Of a stretch of 11,827 nt of DNA, positions 1-5,406 are shown piece by piece; the first letter of the stretch is position 1, and each line of letters opens with the position of its first letter. This stretch comes from Coriobacteriaceae bacterium (GTDB lineage Bacteria > Actinomycetota > Coriobacteriia > Coriobacteriales > Coriobacteriaceae), in the NCBI GenBank assembly GCA_902363875.1, contig CABJBO010000046.1, positions 1-11,827 on the forward strand. Reading direction: 5' to 3'. A program made the position numbers and the translations under genes. Under the pieces are notes generated by a model, which was not told where the DNA came from, did no database searches, and saw nothing but the letters and a program-made list of their open reading frames with translations.

Positions 1-49
1 CATGGAAAACCTCCCATTTCCCGATGTCCAAGAAATGGGAGGCAGTTCA
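1..49 (-). mobile_element. Left end of an IS3-family (IS150-group-like) insertion sequence, truncated by window edge
   Basis: Read on the minus strand from position 49 downwards, the sequence begins TGAACTGC, then CCC and CTTGGAC at the spacing I recall for the terminal inverted repeats of IS150-type elements (TG at the tip, CTTGGAC or GTTGGAC near base 20). Of the first 24 bases, 18 match the tip at 11794. A strong Shine-Dalgarno GGGAGG (plus 15-10) sits 6 bases before a minus-strand ATG at 3-1, as expected for orfA of an IS3 transposase placed about 46 bases from the tip. The coding sequence itself lies outside the window, so the family assignment rests on the end sequence and the layout. 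The element is joined at position 50 to half of the intergenic palindrome seen at 438-476. Confidence 0.65.
10..42 (-). promoter_or_regulatory. Hairpin in the IS end that covers the transposase Shine-Dalgarno
   Basis: An 11-bp perfect stem (10-20 with 32-42, 11-base loop) lies inside the IS tip. On the minus strand its 3' arm contains GGGAGG, the ribosome binding site for the ATG at 3-1, and it is followed by TTTT. RNA entering from outside the element would fold this stem and hide the ribosome binding site, and might also terminate there. A transcript starting inside the element would lack the 5' arm. This resembles the protection against external transcription described for IS10 and IS50. 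The effect here is inferred. Confidence 0.5.
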
Positions 50-70
50 CAGGCACCTTTGTGGTGGTTT
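50..70 (+). repeat. Half copy of the CCACCACAAAGG palindrome, joined to an IS end
   Basis: Bases 50-70 are the reverse complement of the left arm plus part of the loop of the intact palindrome at 11054-11092. Together with the adjoining IS tip, 43-70 is an exact 28-base reverse complement of 11773-11800. The second arm of the palindrome is missing here, as expected if the IS interrupted it in the loop. Confidence 0.8.
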
Positions 71-99
71 ATGCTATTCCGGGTGGAAGGGAGCGAGCA

Positions 100-420
100 A
101 TGGCGTCTGAGGGCTTTTTTGAGCGGGTGTACGAGGTGGTCGAGCAGATTCCCGAGGGGATGGTCGCCACGTATGGTCAGGTGGCGCTGCTTGCTGGACG
201 TCCACGAAGTGCGCGGTACGTGGGGTATGCCCTGCATGGCAATCCGCGCCCCGGCGAGATTCCCTGTCACCGCGTGGTGTTTGCCGATGGCCGCATATGC
301 GATGGTTTTGCTTTTGGCGGTCCCGATGCTCAACGTGAGCTTTTGCTAGGGGAGGGTGTGGCGTTTAAGGACGACATGCACGTCGACTTGGCCGCCTGTC
401 GCTGGCCTGCAGGGCTCTAG
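100..420 (+). CDS. MGMT-fold alkyltransferase-like DNA repair protein, short form
   Basis: This 106-residue protein matches the C-terminal DNA-binding and active-site domain of O6-alkylguanine-DNA alkyltransferases. Visible motifs are TYGQVA (25-30), the ARYVG segment with the likely base-flipping arginine (Arg39), and the active-site PCHRVV with Cys56. The N-terminal domain of full-length Ogt/Ada proteins is absent, so its size matches alkyltransferase-like (ATL) proteins. Classical ATLs replace the cysteine with tryptophan or another residue, yet here it is kept. It may therefore still transfer alkyl groups, or it may flag lesions for excision repair. I chose the ATG at 100 because GGAAGGGAG lies just upstream at 85-93. 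A longer reading from a GTG at 61 would begin inside a repeat. The gene stands alone, flanked by a half palindrome upstream and a terminator downstream. Confidence 0.85.
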   Translation: MASEGFFERVYEVVEQIPEGMVATYGQVALLAGRPRSARYVGYALHGNPRPGEIPCHRVVFADGRICDGFAFGGPDAQRELLLGEGVAFKDDMHVDLAACRWPAGL

Positions 421-437
421 CGGCTCTGTCGTGGCTT

Positions 438-477
438 AAACCACCACAAAGGTGCCTATCCCCTTTGTGGTGGTTTT
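438..477 (+). terminator. Intact palindrome repeat acting as terminator after the alkyltransferase gene
   Basis: A perfect 15-bp stem (438-452 with 462-476) encloses the 9-base loop TGCCTATCC, and the 3' arm ends in a run of T. It lies 17 bases after the stop codon at 420. This is one of two intact copies in the window. The loop is conserved between copies (8 of 9 bases), which termination alone does not require and which marks it as a dispersed repeat family. Confidence 0.75.
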
Positions 478-480
478 GGC

Positions 481-655
481 AGGTTTACCGAGGTTAACTT
501 ATGGAGAAGGTATGGCGGAGCGGTTTGTCGCAGCAAAGTAAACCACGGTGAACTATATTGTTTTCAGCAACGGAGCAGGCAATAGGCGATGAAAAAGCCT
601 GCCCTGTTGAGTTTGATTCGCATTCCTCCCCTCTGTGCGATTCAACGGTGTACTT
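481..655. other. Intergenic stretch without a convincing gene
   Basis: There is no ORF here with a ribosome binding site and family resemblance. A 60-codon minus-strand frame (494-676) starts at a TTG inside a hairpin and looks like chance. Two imperfect inverted repeats are visible: 568-580 with 597-609 (12 of 13 positions pair in plus-strand RNA), and GTTGA/TCAAC plus CGCA/TGCG arms between about 606 and 645. Together with the long hairpin that follows, a small plus-strand RNA is conceivable, but I see no good promoter. Confidence 0.4.
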
Positions 656-701
656 CGGGAACAGGCCCGCTGGCAACTATCTGCCAGCGGGCCTGTTCCT
701 G
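656..701. terminator. Long GC-rich perfect hairpin downstream of trpS
   Basis: An 18-bp perfect stem (658-675 with 682-699) has a 6-base loop. In plus-strand RNA it extends by one G-U and one C-G pair to 20 bp and is followed by TGTTTC. It lies about 50 bases beyond the trpS stop on the minus strand, so it is the natural candidate for trpS transcript end. However, the minus-strand side has no T-run. The better tail and extra pairs on the plus strand leave its orientation open. Confidence 0.5.
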
Positions 702-751
702 TTTCGGTGAGGATTCAGCCTCACCGTCTATGTTGTGCGAAGGCGCTTTGC

Positions 752-1801
752 CTAGTACACCATGCCCATGGCGTCCTGAACCTCGGCCAGGGTCTGCTCG
801 GCAATCTCGTTGGCGCGACGGTTGCCCTCGTGCAGCACGTCCTTCACATAGTCCAGATCGTTCTCATAGCGCTGACGACGCTCGCGGATCGGCGCGAAGT
901 ACTCGTTGACGGCCTCGGTCACGTACTTCTTGAGCTGGCCGGAGCCGCCCATGCCAATCTCTTCGGCAATCTCGACCTCGGAACGGCCAGTGCAGATGGC
1001 GGCCGTCGAAAGCAGACCGGACACGCCGGGGCGGTTCTCGGGATCGAATGTGATCATGCGCTCGGAGTCGGTCTGGCTCTTCTTGATGCGCTTGGCCGTC
1101 TCCTCGGCGGTCATCGAGATGTTGATGGCGTTGCCGTAGCTCTTGCTCATCTTGCGACCGTCCAGGCCCGGCAGTAGCGGGGTCTCGGAAAGCAGCGCTT
1201 CGACCTCGGGGAACACCTTGCCGTAGCGGTTGTTAAAGCGGCGGGCGATGGTGCGGGTGAGCTCGATGTGCGGCAGCTGGTCGCGACCGACGGGCACCAC
1301 GTTGCCCTTGCAGAACAGGATGTCGCAGGCCTGGTGCACCGGGTAGGTGAGCAGAAGGCCGGTGAGCTCGTGGCCCGAGGCCTCCATCTCGGCCTTTACC
1401 GTGGGGTTGCGCGCCAGCTCGGCCTCGGAGACCAGCGACAGGAACGGCAGCATGAGCTGGTTGGCGGCGGGCACGGCGGAGTGCGCGTAGATCATGGTCT
1501 TGTCGGGGTCGATGCCGCAGGCAAGGTAGTCCATGACCATGTTGTACACGTTGTCCTGGATGTGCTCGGTCGTATCGCGGTCAGTGATGACTTGGTAGTC
1601 GGCGATGAGCACGTTGGTCTTGGCGCCCATGTTCTGCAGCTCAACACGGCCCTTGAGGGTGCCGAAGTAGTGACCCAGGTGCAGACGGCCGGTGGGGCGG
1701 TCGCCGGTGAGCATGGTGAACTTCTCGGGCGTTTTGGCCAGGCCCTCGCGAATGGCGTTGCTCTTTTGCAGCGCGACTTCGTAGCTGTTCTCGTTTGGCA
1801 T
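752..1801 (-). CDS. trpS: Tryptophan--tRNA ligase
   Basis: This class I aminoacyl-tRNA synthetase charges tRNA-Trp in the cytoplasm. The 349-residue product has the GDRPTGRLHLGHY segment with the HIGH-type signature HLGH at 41-44 and the KMSKS loop at 217-221. The GRDQ element characteristic of tryptophanyl enzymes (172-175) precedes a LPHIELTRTI helix. Length is typical for bacterial TrpRS. I chose the ATG at 1801 rather than an upstream start at 1831 because AGGAG lies 5 bases before it. It lies 161 bases downstream of the wecA-like gene on the same strand, so co-transcription is possible. The leader is too short for a complete T-box and I see no T-box core motif. Confidence 0.95.
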   Translation of the reverse strand: MPNENSYEVALQKSNAIREGLAKTPEKFTMLTGDRPTGRLHLGHYFGTLKGRVELQNMGAKTNVLIADYQVITDRDTTEHIQDNVYNMVMDYLACGIDPDKTMIYAHSAVPAANQLMLPFLSLVSEAELARNPTVKAEMEASGHELTGLLLTYPVHQACDILFCKGNVVPVGRDQLPHIELTRTIARRFNNRYGKVFPEVEALLSETPLLPGLDGRKMSKSYGNAINISMTAEETAKRIKKSQTDSERMITFDPENRPGVSGLLSTAAICTGRSEVEIAEEIGMGGSGQLKKYVTEAVNEYFAPIRERRQRYENDLDYVKDVLHEGNRRANEIAEQTLAEVQDAMGMVY

Positions 1802-1962
1802 GATTGCTCCTAACGTATGTTCATGGGTCAAGATGATAACGCGTTTATTGGAGGGTCGGGGCGTAAGTACGCGAGGGGCGGGAGAGCGGCGGCATGTGCG
1901 ATGGGCGCGGCGTGGCTGCGCGTTTGGCCGGCGGCGCCTGGGCGCATCCTCGGCGGCTTACC

Positions 1963-3162
1963 CTAGCGCCTGTGGTGGCGCTCCTCCCTGCGTTCTTCTG
2001 CCGCCTGCTCCTCCTGCTTAAAGGCGGGATCGTCGGGGGTGACGAGCTCGTCCTCGTGCGTGCGCTTGTTGTAATGGTGGCGCAGCACGGGCTCAAACAG
2101 GTGCAGGTGCTTGGCAAAGGCCGCCGAGCCAATGGCGAGTACGGTAAAGATGAGCACGCGCATGGGCACCTCGACCTGGTTAATCGCGGCGGCGCCGGCC
2201 GAAAGCATGATGCACCAGGCGTAGATGAGGAGCACTGCCTGCTTTTGGTTGTAGCCCTCTTGGATCAGGCGGTGGTGGATGTGGCCCTTGTCGGCCTGCC
2301 CGATGCTAATGTGGGCGCGCTTGCGGCGCACGATGGCGCTAAACGTGTCGATGATGGGCACGCCGGCAACGATGAGCGGGATGATAAGCGAGGTGAGCGC
2401 GGCGGTGCGGCTCACGTTGAGCAGCGAGATGGAGCCCAGTGCAAAGCCCAGAAGCAACGACCCCGAGTCGCCCAAGAAGATGCTTGCGGGGTTGAAGTTG
2501 TAGCGCAAAAAGGCCAGGCAAGCGCCAAAGAGCGCAATGGAGAGCGCGGCGGCGTCGATGCGGCCCGAGAGAACGGCCATCGAAAACATGGTGAACGACG
2601 CGATGCCGCAGATGCCCGTGGCCAAGCCGTCGAGGCCGTCGATGAGGTTAATGATGTTGGTGAATGCCACCAGATAGATCACGGTGATGGGGTAGGCGAG
2701 CCATCCGAGCATGATCTCGCCGGGGGCAAACGGGTTGACGATGACGCCGATCCGCAGGCCGCCGATACAGGCGATAAGCGCGGCGAGGACCTGTCCGGCT
2801 AGCTTTTGCTTGGGCTTGAGCTGGAAGACGTCGTCGATAGCGCCGGTCGCAAAGATGACGGTAAAGGAGAGCGCCAGCATGGGATAGCTAATGTGAAGGC
2901 GCGGGTGCGGCACCAGGACGGGCGGCCAGCCTAGGTGCCAGGTGCCTAGGATTTGCACAATACAGGCAACGACCAGGCCCAAAAACACCGCCGTTCCGCC
3001 CAAACGCGGGATGGGCTTGGTGTTGATGCGGCGCTTAGAAGGATAGTCGACGGCGTCGAGCTTAATTGCCAAGCGCTTGACCAGGGGCACCATGAGGAAG
3101 GTCGTGATAAAGGCCGCCGCTGCCACGCATAGGTACGGTATGTAGCTCGGGGATGAAGCCAT
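1963..3162 (-). CDS. wecA: Undecaprenyl-phosphate GlcNAc-1-phosphate transferase family (MraY/WecA/TagO)
   Basis: This polytopic membrane enzyme is predicted to transfer a sugar-1-phosphate (usually GlcNAc-1-P) from a UDP-sugar to undecaprenyl phosphate, the first step of lipid-linked wall polymer or polysaccharide assembly. In the 399-residue product I see the Mg-binding DD (110-111), the NLIDGLDGLATG signature (172-183), FLGDSG (229-234) and HIHH (294-297), which favours WecA/TagO over MraY. About ten hydrophobic segments are spread through residues 10-350, followed by a charged, His/Glu/Arg-rich cytosolic tail. The ATG at 3162 is preferred over a TTG at 3180. Neither has a good Shine-Dalgarno, so the start is uncertain. 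No glycosyltransferase neighbours are present to show which polymer it serves. Confidence 0.9.
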   Translation of the reverse strand: MASSPSYIPYLCVAAAAFITTFLMVPLVKRLAIKLDAVDYPSKRRINTKPIPRLGGTAVFLGLVVACIVQILGTWHLGWPPVLVPHPRLHISYPMLALSFTVIFATGAIDDVFQLKPKQKLAGQVLAALIACIGGLRIGVIVNPFAPGEIMLGWLAYPITVIYLVAFTNIINLIDGLDGLATGICGIASFTMFSMAVLSGRIDAAALSIALFGACLAFLRYNFNPASIFLGDSGSLLLGFALGSISLLNVSRTAALTSLIIPLIVAGVPIIDTFSAIVRRKRAHISIGQADKGHIHHRLIQEGYNQKQAVLLIYAWCIMLSAGAAAINQVEVPMRVLIFTVLAIGSAAFAKHLHLFEPVLRHHYNKRTHEDELVTPDDPAFKQEEQAAEERREERHHRR

Positions 3163-3180
3163 GAATCTAAAAACCGCCAA

Positions 3181-3393
3181 GCGTCGAAGGAAAAGGTCAG
3201 AAGAACGCCATGCGCAAAGGGCATAGCCGAACCATGATACTCGACCACGGGGGGTGCATGGAATTGCATGCAGCGATAATCACGCGCTTACCAGATATTG
3301 GGATGTTGTCGATGGCTTGTCGGGATACCGGCGGGGATCCATATGGGCTGTAATGGTGGTTTTCGGCAAATGAAAACCACCCCCCACGTTACG
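3181..3393. other. Intergenic leader region upstream of wecA with two inverted repeats
   Basis: No gene is visible. An inverted repeat TGCATG-6-CATGCA (3255-3272) lies about 95 bases upstream of the wecA start and could be an operator. A second palindrome (3355-3381) has 9-bp arms GGTGGTTTT/AAAACCACC around a 9-base loop, related in style to the intergenic palindromes elsewhere in the window. A weak minus-strand -10-like TATCAT lies at about 3235-3240, but I cannot assign a convincing -35. Confidence 0.4.
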
Positions 3394-3421
3394 AAAATGA
3401 ACCCACCTAAAACAGGTGGGT
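3394..3421 (-). terminator. Intrinsic terminator of the putative 6S RNA
   Basis: ACCCACCT and AGGTGGGT form an 8-bp stem with a 5-base loop. On the minus strand this is followed by TTCATTTT. Its 5' arm (minus strand) overlaps the 3' side of the proposed closing stem, so the two structures compete. Confidence 0.65.
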
Positions 3422-3542
3422 GCCCTCATCGACTGTTCCAGCGTCCTTAACAACGAAGGATACCTGTACTAGGTACGACTGTGTGGGCTCCCTAAATAAA
3501 CGCGACGGTTCACCCAGTTGCTCCGCGGGGGGCGGAATACCT
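3394..3542 (-). ncRNA. ssrS: Structured non-coding RNA, probably 6S RNA
   Basis: On the minus strand a -10-like TATGAT (3550-3545) is followed at the right distance by a segment starting AGGTATTCCGCCCC. This can pair with the 3' segment GAGGGCACCCACCT (AGGT with ACCT, GCCC with GGGC), giving a closing stem that begins at the predicted start site. The interior holds GTGAACCGTC and TTTAGGGAGCCC blocks that I associate with 6S RNAs of Firmicutes-like bacteria, plus a small TCCTT/AAGGA hairpin. It ends in an 8-bp hairpin (3401-3408 with 3414-3421) followed by TTCATTTT, a good intrinsic terminator. 6S RNA mimics an open promoter and binds the housekeeping RNA polymerase. At about 149 bases it is short for the family. 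The assignment is from memory of the pattern, but the promoter-stem-terminator layout is seen directly. Confidence 0.55.
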
Positions 3543-3544
3543 AC

Positions 3545-3573
3545 ATCATAAAGCGGCACTTTGTCGATTCCAG
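3545..3573 (-). promoter_or_regulatory. Putative promoter of the minus-strand ncRNA
   Basis: The -10 hexamer TATGAT (3550-3545) differs from consensus at one base. With a 17-base spacer the -35 would be CTGGAA (3573-3568), which is weak. Its main support is that it places transcription start at the proposed closing stem. Confidence 0.35.
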
Positions 3574-3575
3574 TC

Positions 3576-3604
3576 TTGACATTACAAAAATCGTGTCGGA
3601 CGAT
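3576..3604 (+). promoter_or_regulatory. Possible promoter for the radical SAM gene
   Basis: A perfect -35 TTGACA (3576-3581) is followed after 17 bases by a poor -10, GACGAT (3599-3604). It lies about 85 bases upstream of the radical SAM start and would fire away from the ncRNA promoter. Confidence 0.25.
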
Positions 3605-3687
3605 TACGGCGCCTTGGGCTCGAGCCGTCTGTGCGGTTGGTCCCTTTACGTTTGAGCTGCTGAATCGTTGTTTTGGAGCATGTTTTT

Positions 3688-4626
3688 ATGCCGACGCCGT
3701 TGACCGAACTTTTTTCGCCCGCCTGCCATTTGTGTCCGCGCCGTTGCGGTGCGGTGCGCGACGAGGGTGCGCACGGCGTATGCGGTGCCGATGACACGCT
3801 CAAGGTGGCCCGCGCGGCGCTTCATATGTGGGAGGAGCCGCCTATCTCGGGCGAGGCAGGTTCGGGCACGATCTTCTTTAGCGGCTGCTCGCTCAAATGT
3901 ATCTATTGCCAGAACCACGAGATCTCGACGGGCAATTTTGGGCTTGAGATTTCGCCCGAGCGCCTGGTCGAGATTATGCTGGAGCTGCAGGACCAAGGTG
4001 CCAATAACATCAATCTGGTGACGGCGACGCATTATGCTCACCTGCTGCCGGTCGCGATTGCCGCAGCTCGGGAGCGCGGACTGGTCATTCCAATCGTCTA
4101 CAACACGAGCGGTTATGAGCGTGCGAGTGCCGTGGCGGCGCTCGGCGATTTGGTCGACGTGTGGCTTACCGACTTTAAGTATGCCAATGCGGCGCTTGCG
4201 CAGTCACTCTCTCATATTAAGGACTACCCGCGCGTGGCTGTGTCGGGTCTGGCCCAGATGGCGTGCGAAATTGAGCGCCGCGGGGGAGAGCTGGTAGACG
4301 GGGACGGGCTCATGAAGCGCGGCATAATCGTGCGTCATCTGGTGCTGCCGGGGCATGCGGACGATTCGTGCCGCGTGTTGGACCTGGTGTGGCAGACGGT
4401 GGGCGACGTGCCGATCTCGGTCATGAACCAGTACACGCCCAATGCCCTCATGCGCGAACAAGGCGGCGACCTGGCGCGCGCCGTGACGCGCGAGGAGTAC
4501 GAGCAGGTGCTCGACCATGCCGACGACCTGGGCTTTACGACGATGTTTTGGCAAGAAGGCGGAGCGGTAGACGAGAGCTTCACCCCGGCGTTCGACACCA
4601 CCGGCGTCCTCACCAGCGCAAAGTAG
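3688..4626 (+). CDS. PflX-type radical SAM protein (COG1313-like)
   Basis: This 312-residue protein resembles the uncharacterised PflX branch of pyruvate formate-lyase activating enzyme homologues. The radical SAM cluster motif CxxxCxxC is at Cys67, Cys71 and Cys74 (GCSLKCIYCQN). The N-terminal cysteines 13, 16, 20 and 32 (CHLCPRRC...GVCG) could bind a second metal centre. Long stretches such as WEEPPISG, GSGTIFFSGC, NINLVT, IVYNTSGY and IVRHLVLPG are typical of that family. The substrate is unknown. No glycyl-radical enzyme gene adjoins it, so a role in activating one cannot be argued from context. The ATG at 3688 has GGAG nine bases upstream. A TTG at 3673 would place the ribosome binding site inside the gene. 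Confidence 0.88.
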   Translation: MPTPLTELFSPACHLCPRRCGAVRDEGAHGVCGADDTLKVARAALHMWEEPPISGEAGSGTIFFSGCSLKCIYCQNHEISTGNFGLEISPERLVEIMLELQDQGANNINLVTATHYAHLLPVAIAAARERGLVIPIVYNTSGYERASAVAALGDLVDVWLTDFKYANAALAQSLSHIKDYPRVAVSGLAQMACEIERRGGELVDGDGLMKRGIIVRHLVLPGHADDSCRVLDLVWQTVGDVPISVMNQYTPNALMREQGGDLARAVTREEYEQVLDHADDLGFTTMFWQEGGAVDESFTPAFDTTGVLTSAK

Positions 4627-4635
4627 TGCGCTCGC

Positions 4636-4672
4636 CGATGATTTTTCTGGGACGGGGATTAAAAAATCATCG
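4636..4672. repeat. A+T-rich palindrome downstream of the radical SAM gene
   Basis: An 11-bp perfect inverted repeat (CGATGATTTTT at 4636-4646 with its complement at 4662-4672) encloses a G-rich 15-base loop containing TGGGACGGGG. It starts 10 bases after the stop codon, so it may end that transcript, although no T-run follows on the plus strand. It looks like another dispersed intergenic palindrome. Confidence 0.55.
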
Positions 4673-4736
4673 AGAGGATCGCCTGCTCGAAAAGTTGTCA
4701 AAATAGCCGCGTCCCAAAAAGACTGGGTATTGGGCG

Positions 4737-4764
4737 TTGACAGTTGGCGAGCCGTAGGTAAAAT
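4737..4764 (+). promoter_or_regulatory. Promoter of tRNA-Ala
   Basis: A perfect TTGACA (4737-4742) is separated by 16 bases from TAAAAT (4759-4764, five of six consensus bases). Transcription would start near 4771, just before the tRNA. Confidence 0.8.
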
Positions 4765-4777
4765 ATCAACTTGTCTT

Positions 4778-4850
4778 GGGGACGTAGCTCAGTTGGGAGA
4801 GCGCTGCCGTCGCATGGCAGAGGCCGAGGGTTCGACTCCCTTCGTCTCCA
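4778..4850 (+). tRNA. tRNA-Ala (anticodon CGC)
   Basis: A complete 73-base cloverleaf can be drawn: acceptor stem GGGGACG/CGTCTCC, D arm GCTC/GAGC, anticodon stem CTGCC/GGCAG with loop GTCGCAT (anticodon CGC, reading GCG), variable loop AGGCC, T arm GAGGG/CCCTT with TTCGACT, and discriminator A. The acceptor has a G3-U70 wobble pair, the classic alanine identity element, which agrees with the anticodon. The 3' CCA is not encoded (CCC follows), so it must be added by tRNA nucleotidyltransferase. Confidence 0.95.
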
Positions 4851-4864
4851 CCCTTGGATTTGAT

Positions 4865-4897
4865 AAGCCGCTGACATTGTGTCGGCGGCTTTTTTTA
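4865..4897 (+). terminator. Intrinsic terminator between tRNA-Ala and the next gene
   Basis: An 11-bp stem (4865-4875 with 4881-4891, one G-U pair, 5-base loop ATTGT) runs into an eight-base T tract. It ends only 17 bases before the following ATG. Confidence 0.85.
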
Positions 4898-4914
4898 AAA
4901 GAAAGGGCTGTACC

Positions 4915-5322
4915 ATGGCCAAGCTTGAGTCCCAACCACTGTCTGCCGAGGAACGCGCCGAGTTGGAAGAGCTCCGCGCCGAGAAAGCTCGTCGCGAGGC
5001 CCAAGAAGAGGCACGCCGCGAGCGTGAGGAGCTGGCCGCCCTGCGTGCCGAGCGTGCGAAGGCCGAGGAGGCCGCCGCGAAGCCCGCGCCCACCGCACCT
5101 AAACCTCAGCCTAAAAAGGTCGCTCGTTCCAAGTCCGTCGAGCCCAAGCCGAGCCGTGACGAGATGACCTTTGCCCAGCGCATGGTTACCTCCAAGGAGC
5201 CTACGGGCGAGAACGAGATCCCTGGCATGGCGCCGGCTCAAAAAATCATCATTGTCCTTGCCCTCATCGCGTTTGTCATCTTTATGGGCTACACGATCCT
5301 GACCAGCATGGGCCTGCTCTAG
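4915..5322 (+). CDS. Small tail-anchored coiled-coil membrane protein, function unknown
   Basis: I do not recognise a named family. The 135-residue product has three parts. Residues 10-56 form a Glu/Arg/Ala-rich stretch with strong coiled-coil character (repeated ELEELRAEKARRE-like pattern). Residues 57-80 form a Pro/Lys-rich linker. A single hydrophobic segment at 111-129 (IIIVLALIAFVIFMGYTIL) is followed by a very short tail. There is no signal peptide, so it should be anchored by its C-terminus with the coiled coil in the cytoplasm. The ATG at 4915 has GAAAGGG upstream. A frame open from 4879 starts inside the tRNA terminator. No promoter is evident between that terminator and the ATG, so expression may depend on read-through from the tRNA promoter. 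Confidence 0.75.
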   Translation: MAKLESQPLSAEERAELEELRAEKARREAQEEARREREELAALRAERAKAEEAAAKPAPTAPKPQPKKVARSKSVEPKPSRDEMTFAQRMVTSKEPTGENEIPGMAPAQKIIIVLALIAFVIFMGYTILTSMGLL

Positions 5323-5406
5323 CCCATTCGCGCTGGGTACCATGCCCGAACACTCTGCCCTTTTCCAACCCTCAACCTCTGCACAACGCATCCGAAAGGT
5401 CGCCCC

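Noticed and set aside
61..99. Upstream GTG start for the alkyltransferase-like gene
   Set aside because: It would begin inside the palindrome repeat and lacks a ribosome binding site, whereas the ATG at 100 has one.
494..676. 60-codon minus-strand frame downstream of trpS
   Set aside because: It has a TTG start inside a hairpin, no ribosome binding site and no recognisable features.
1802..1962. Possible T-box or tryptophan riboswitch leader before trpS
   Set aside because: The gap is only about 160 bases and shows neither the T-box core motif nor a terminator/antiterminator pair.
1894..2802. 302-codon plus-strand frame opposite the wecA-like gene
   Set aside because: It is low-complexity, charged and His-rich, and lies fully antisense to a gene with clear family motifs.
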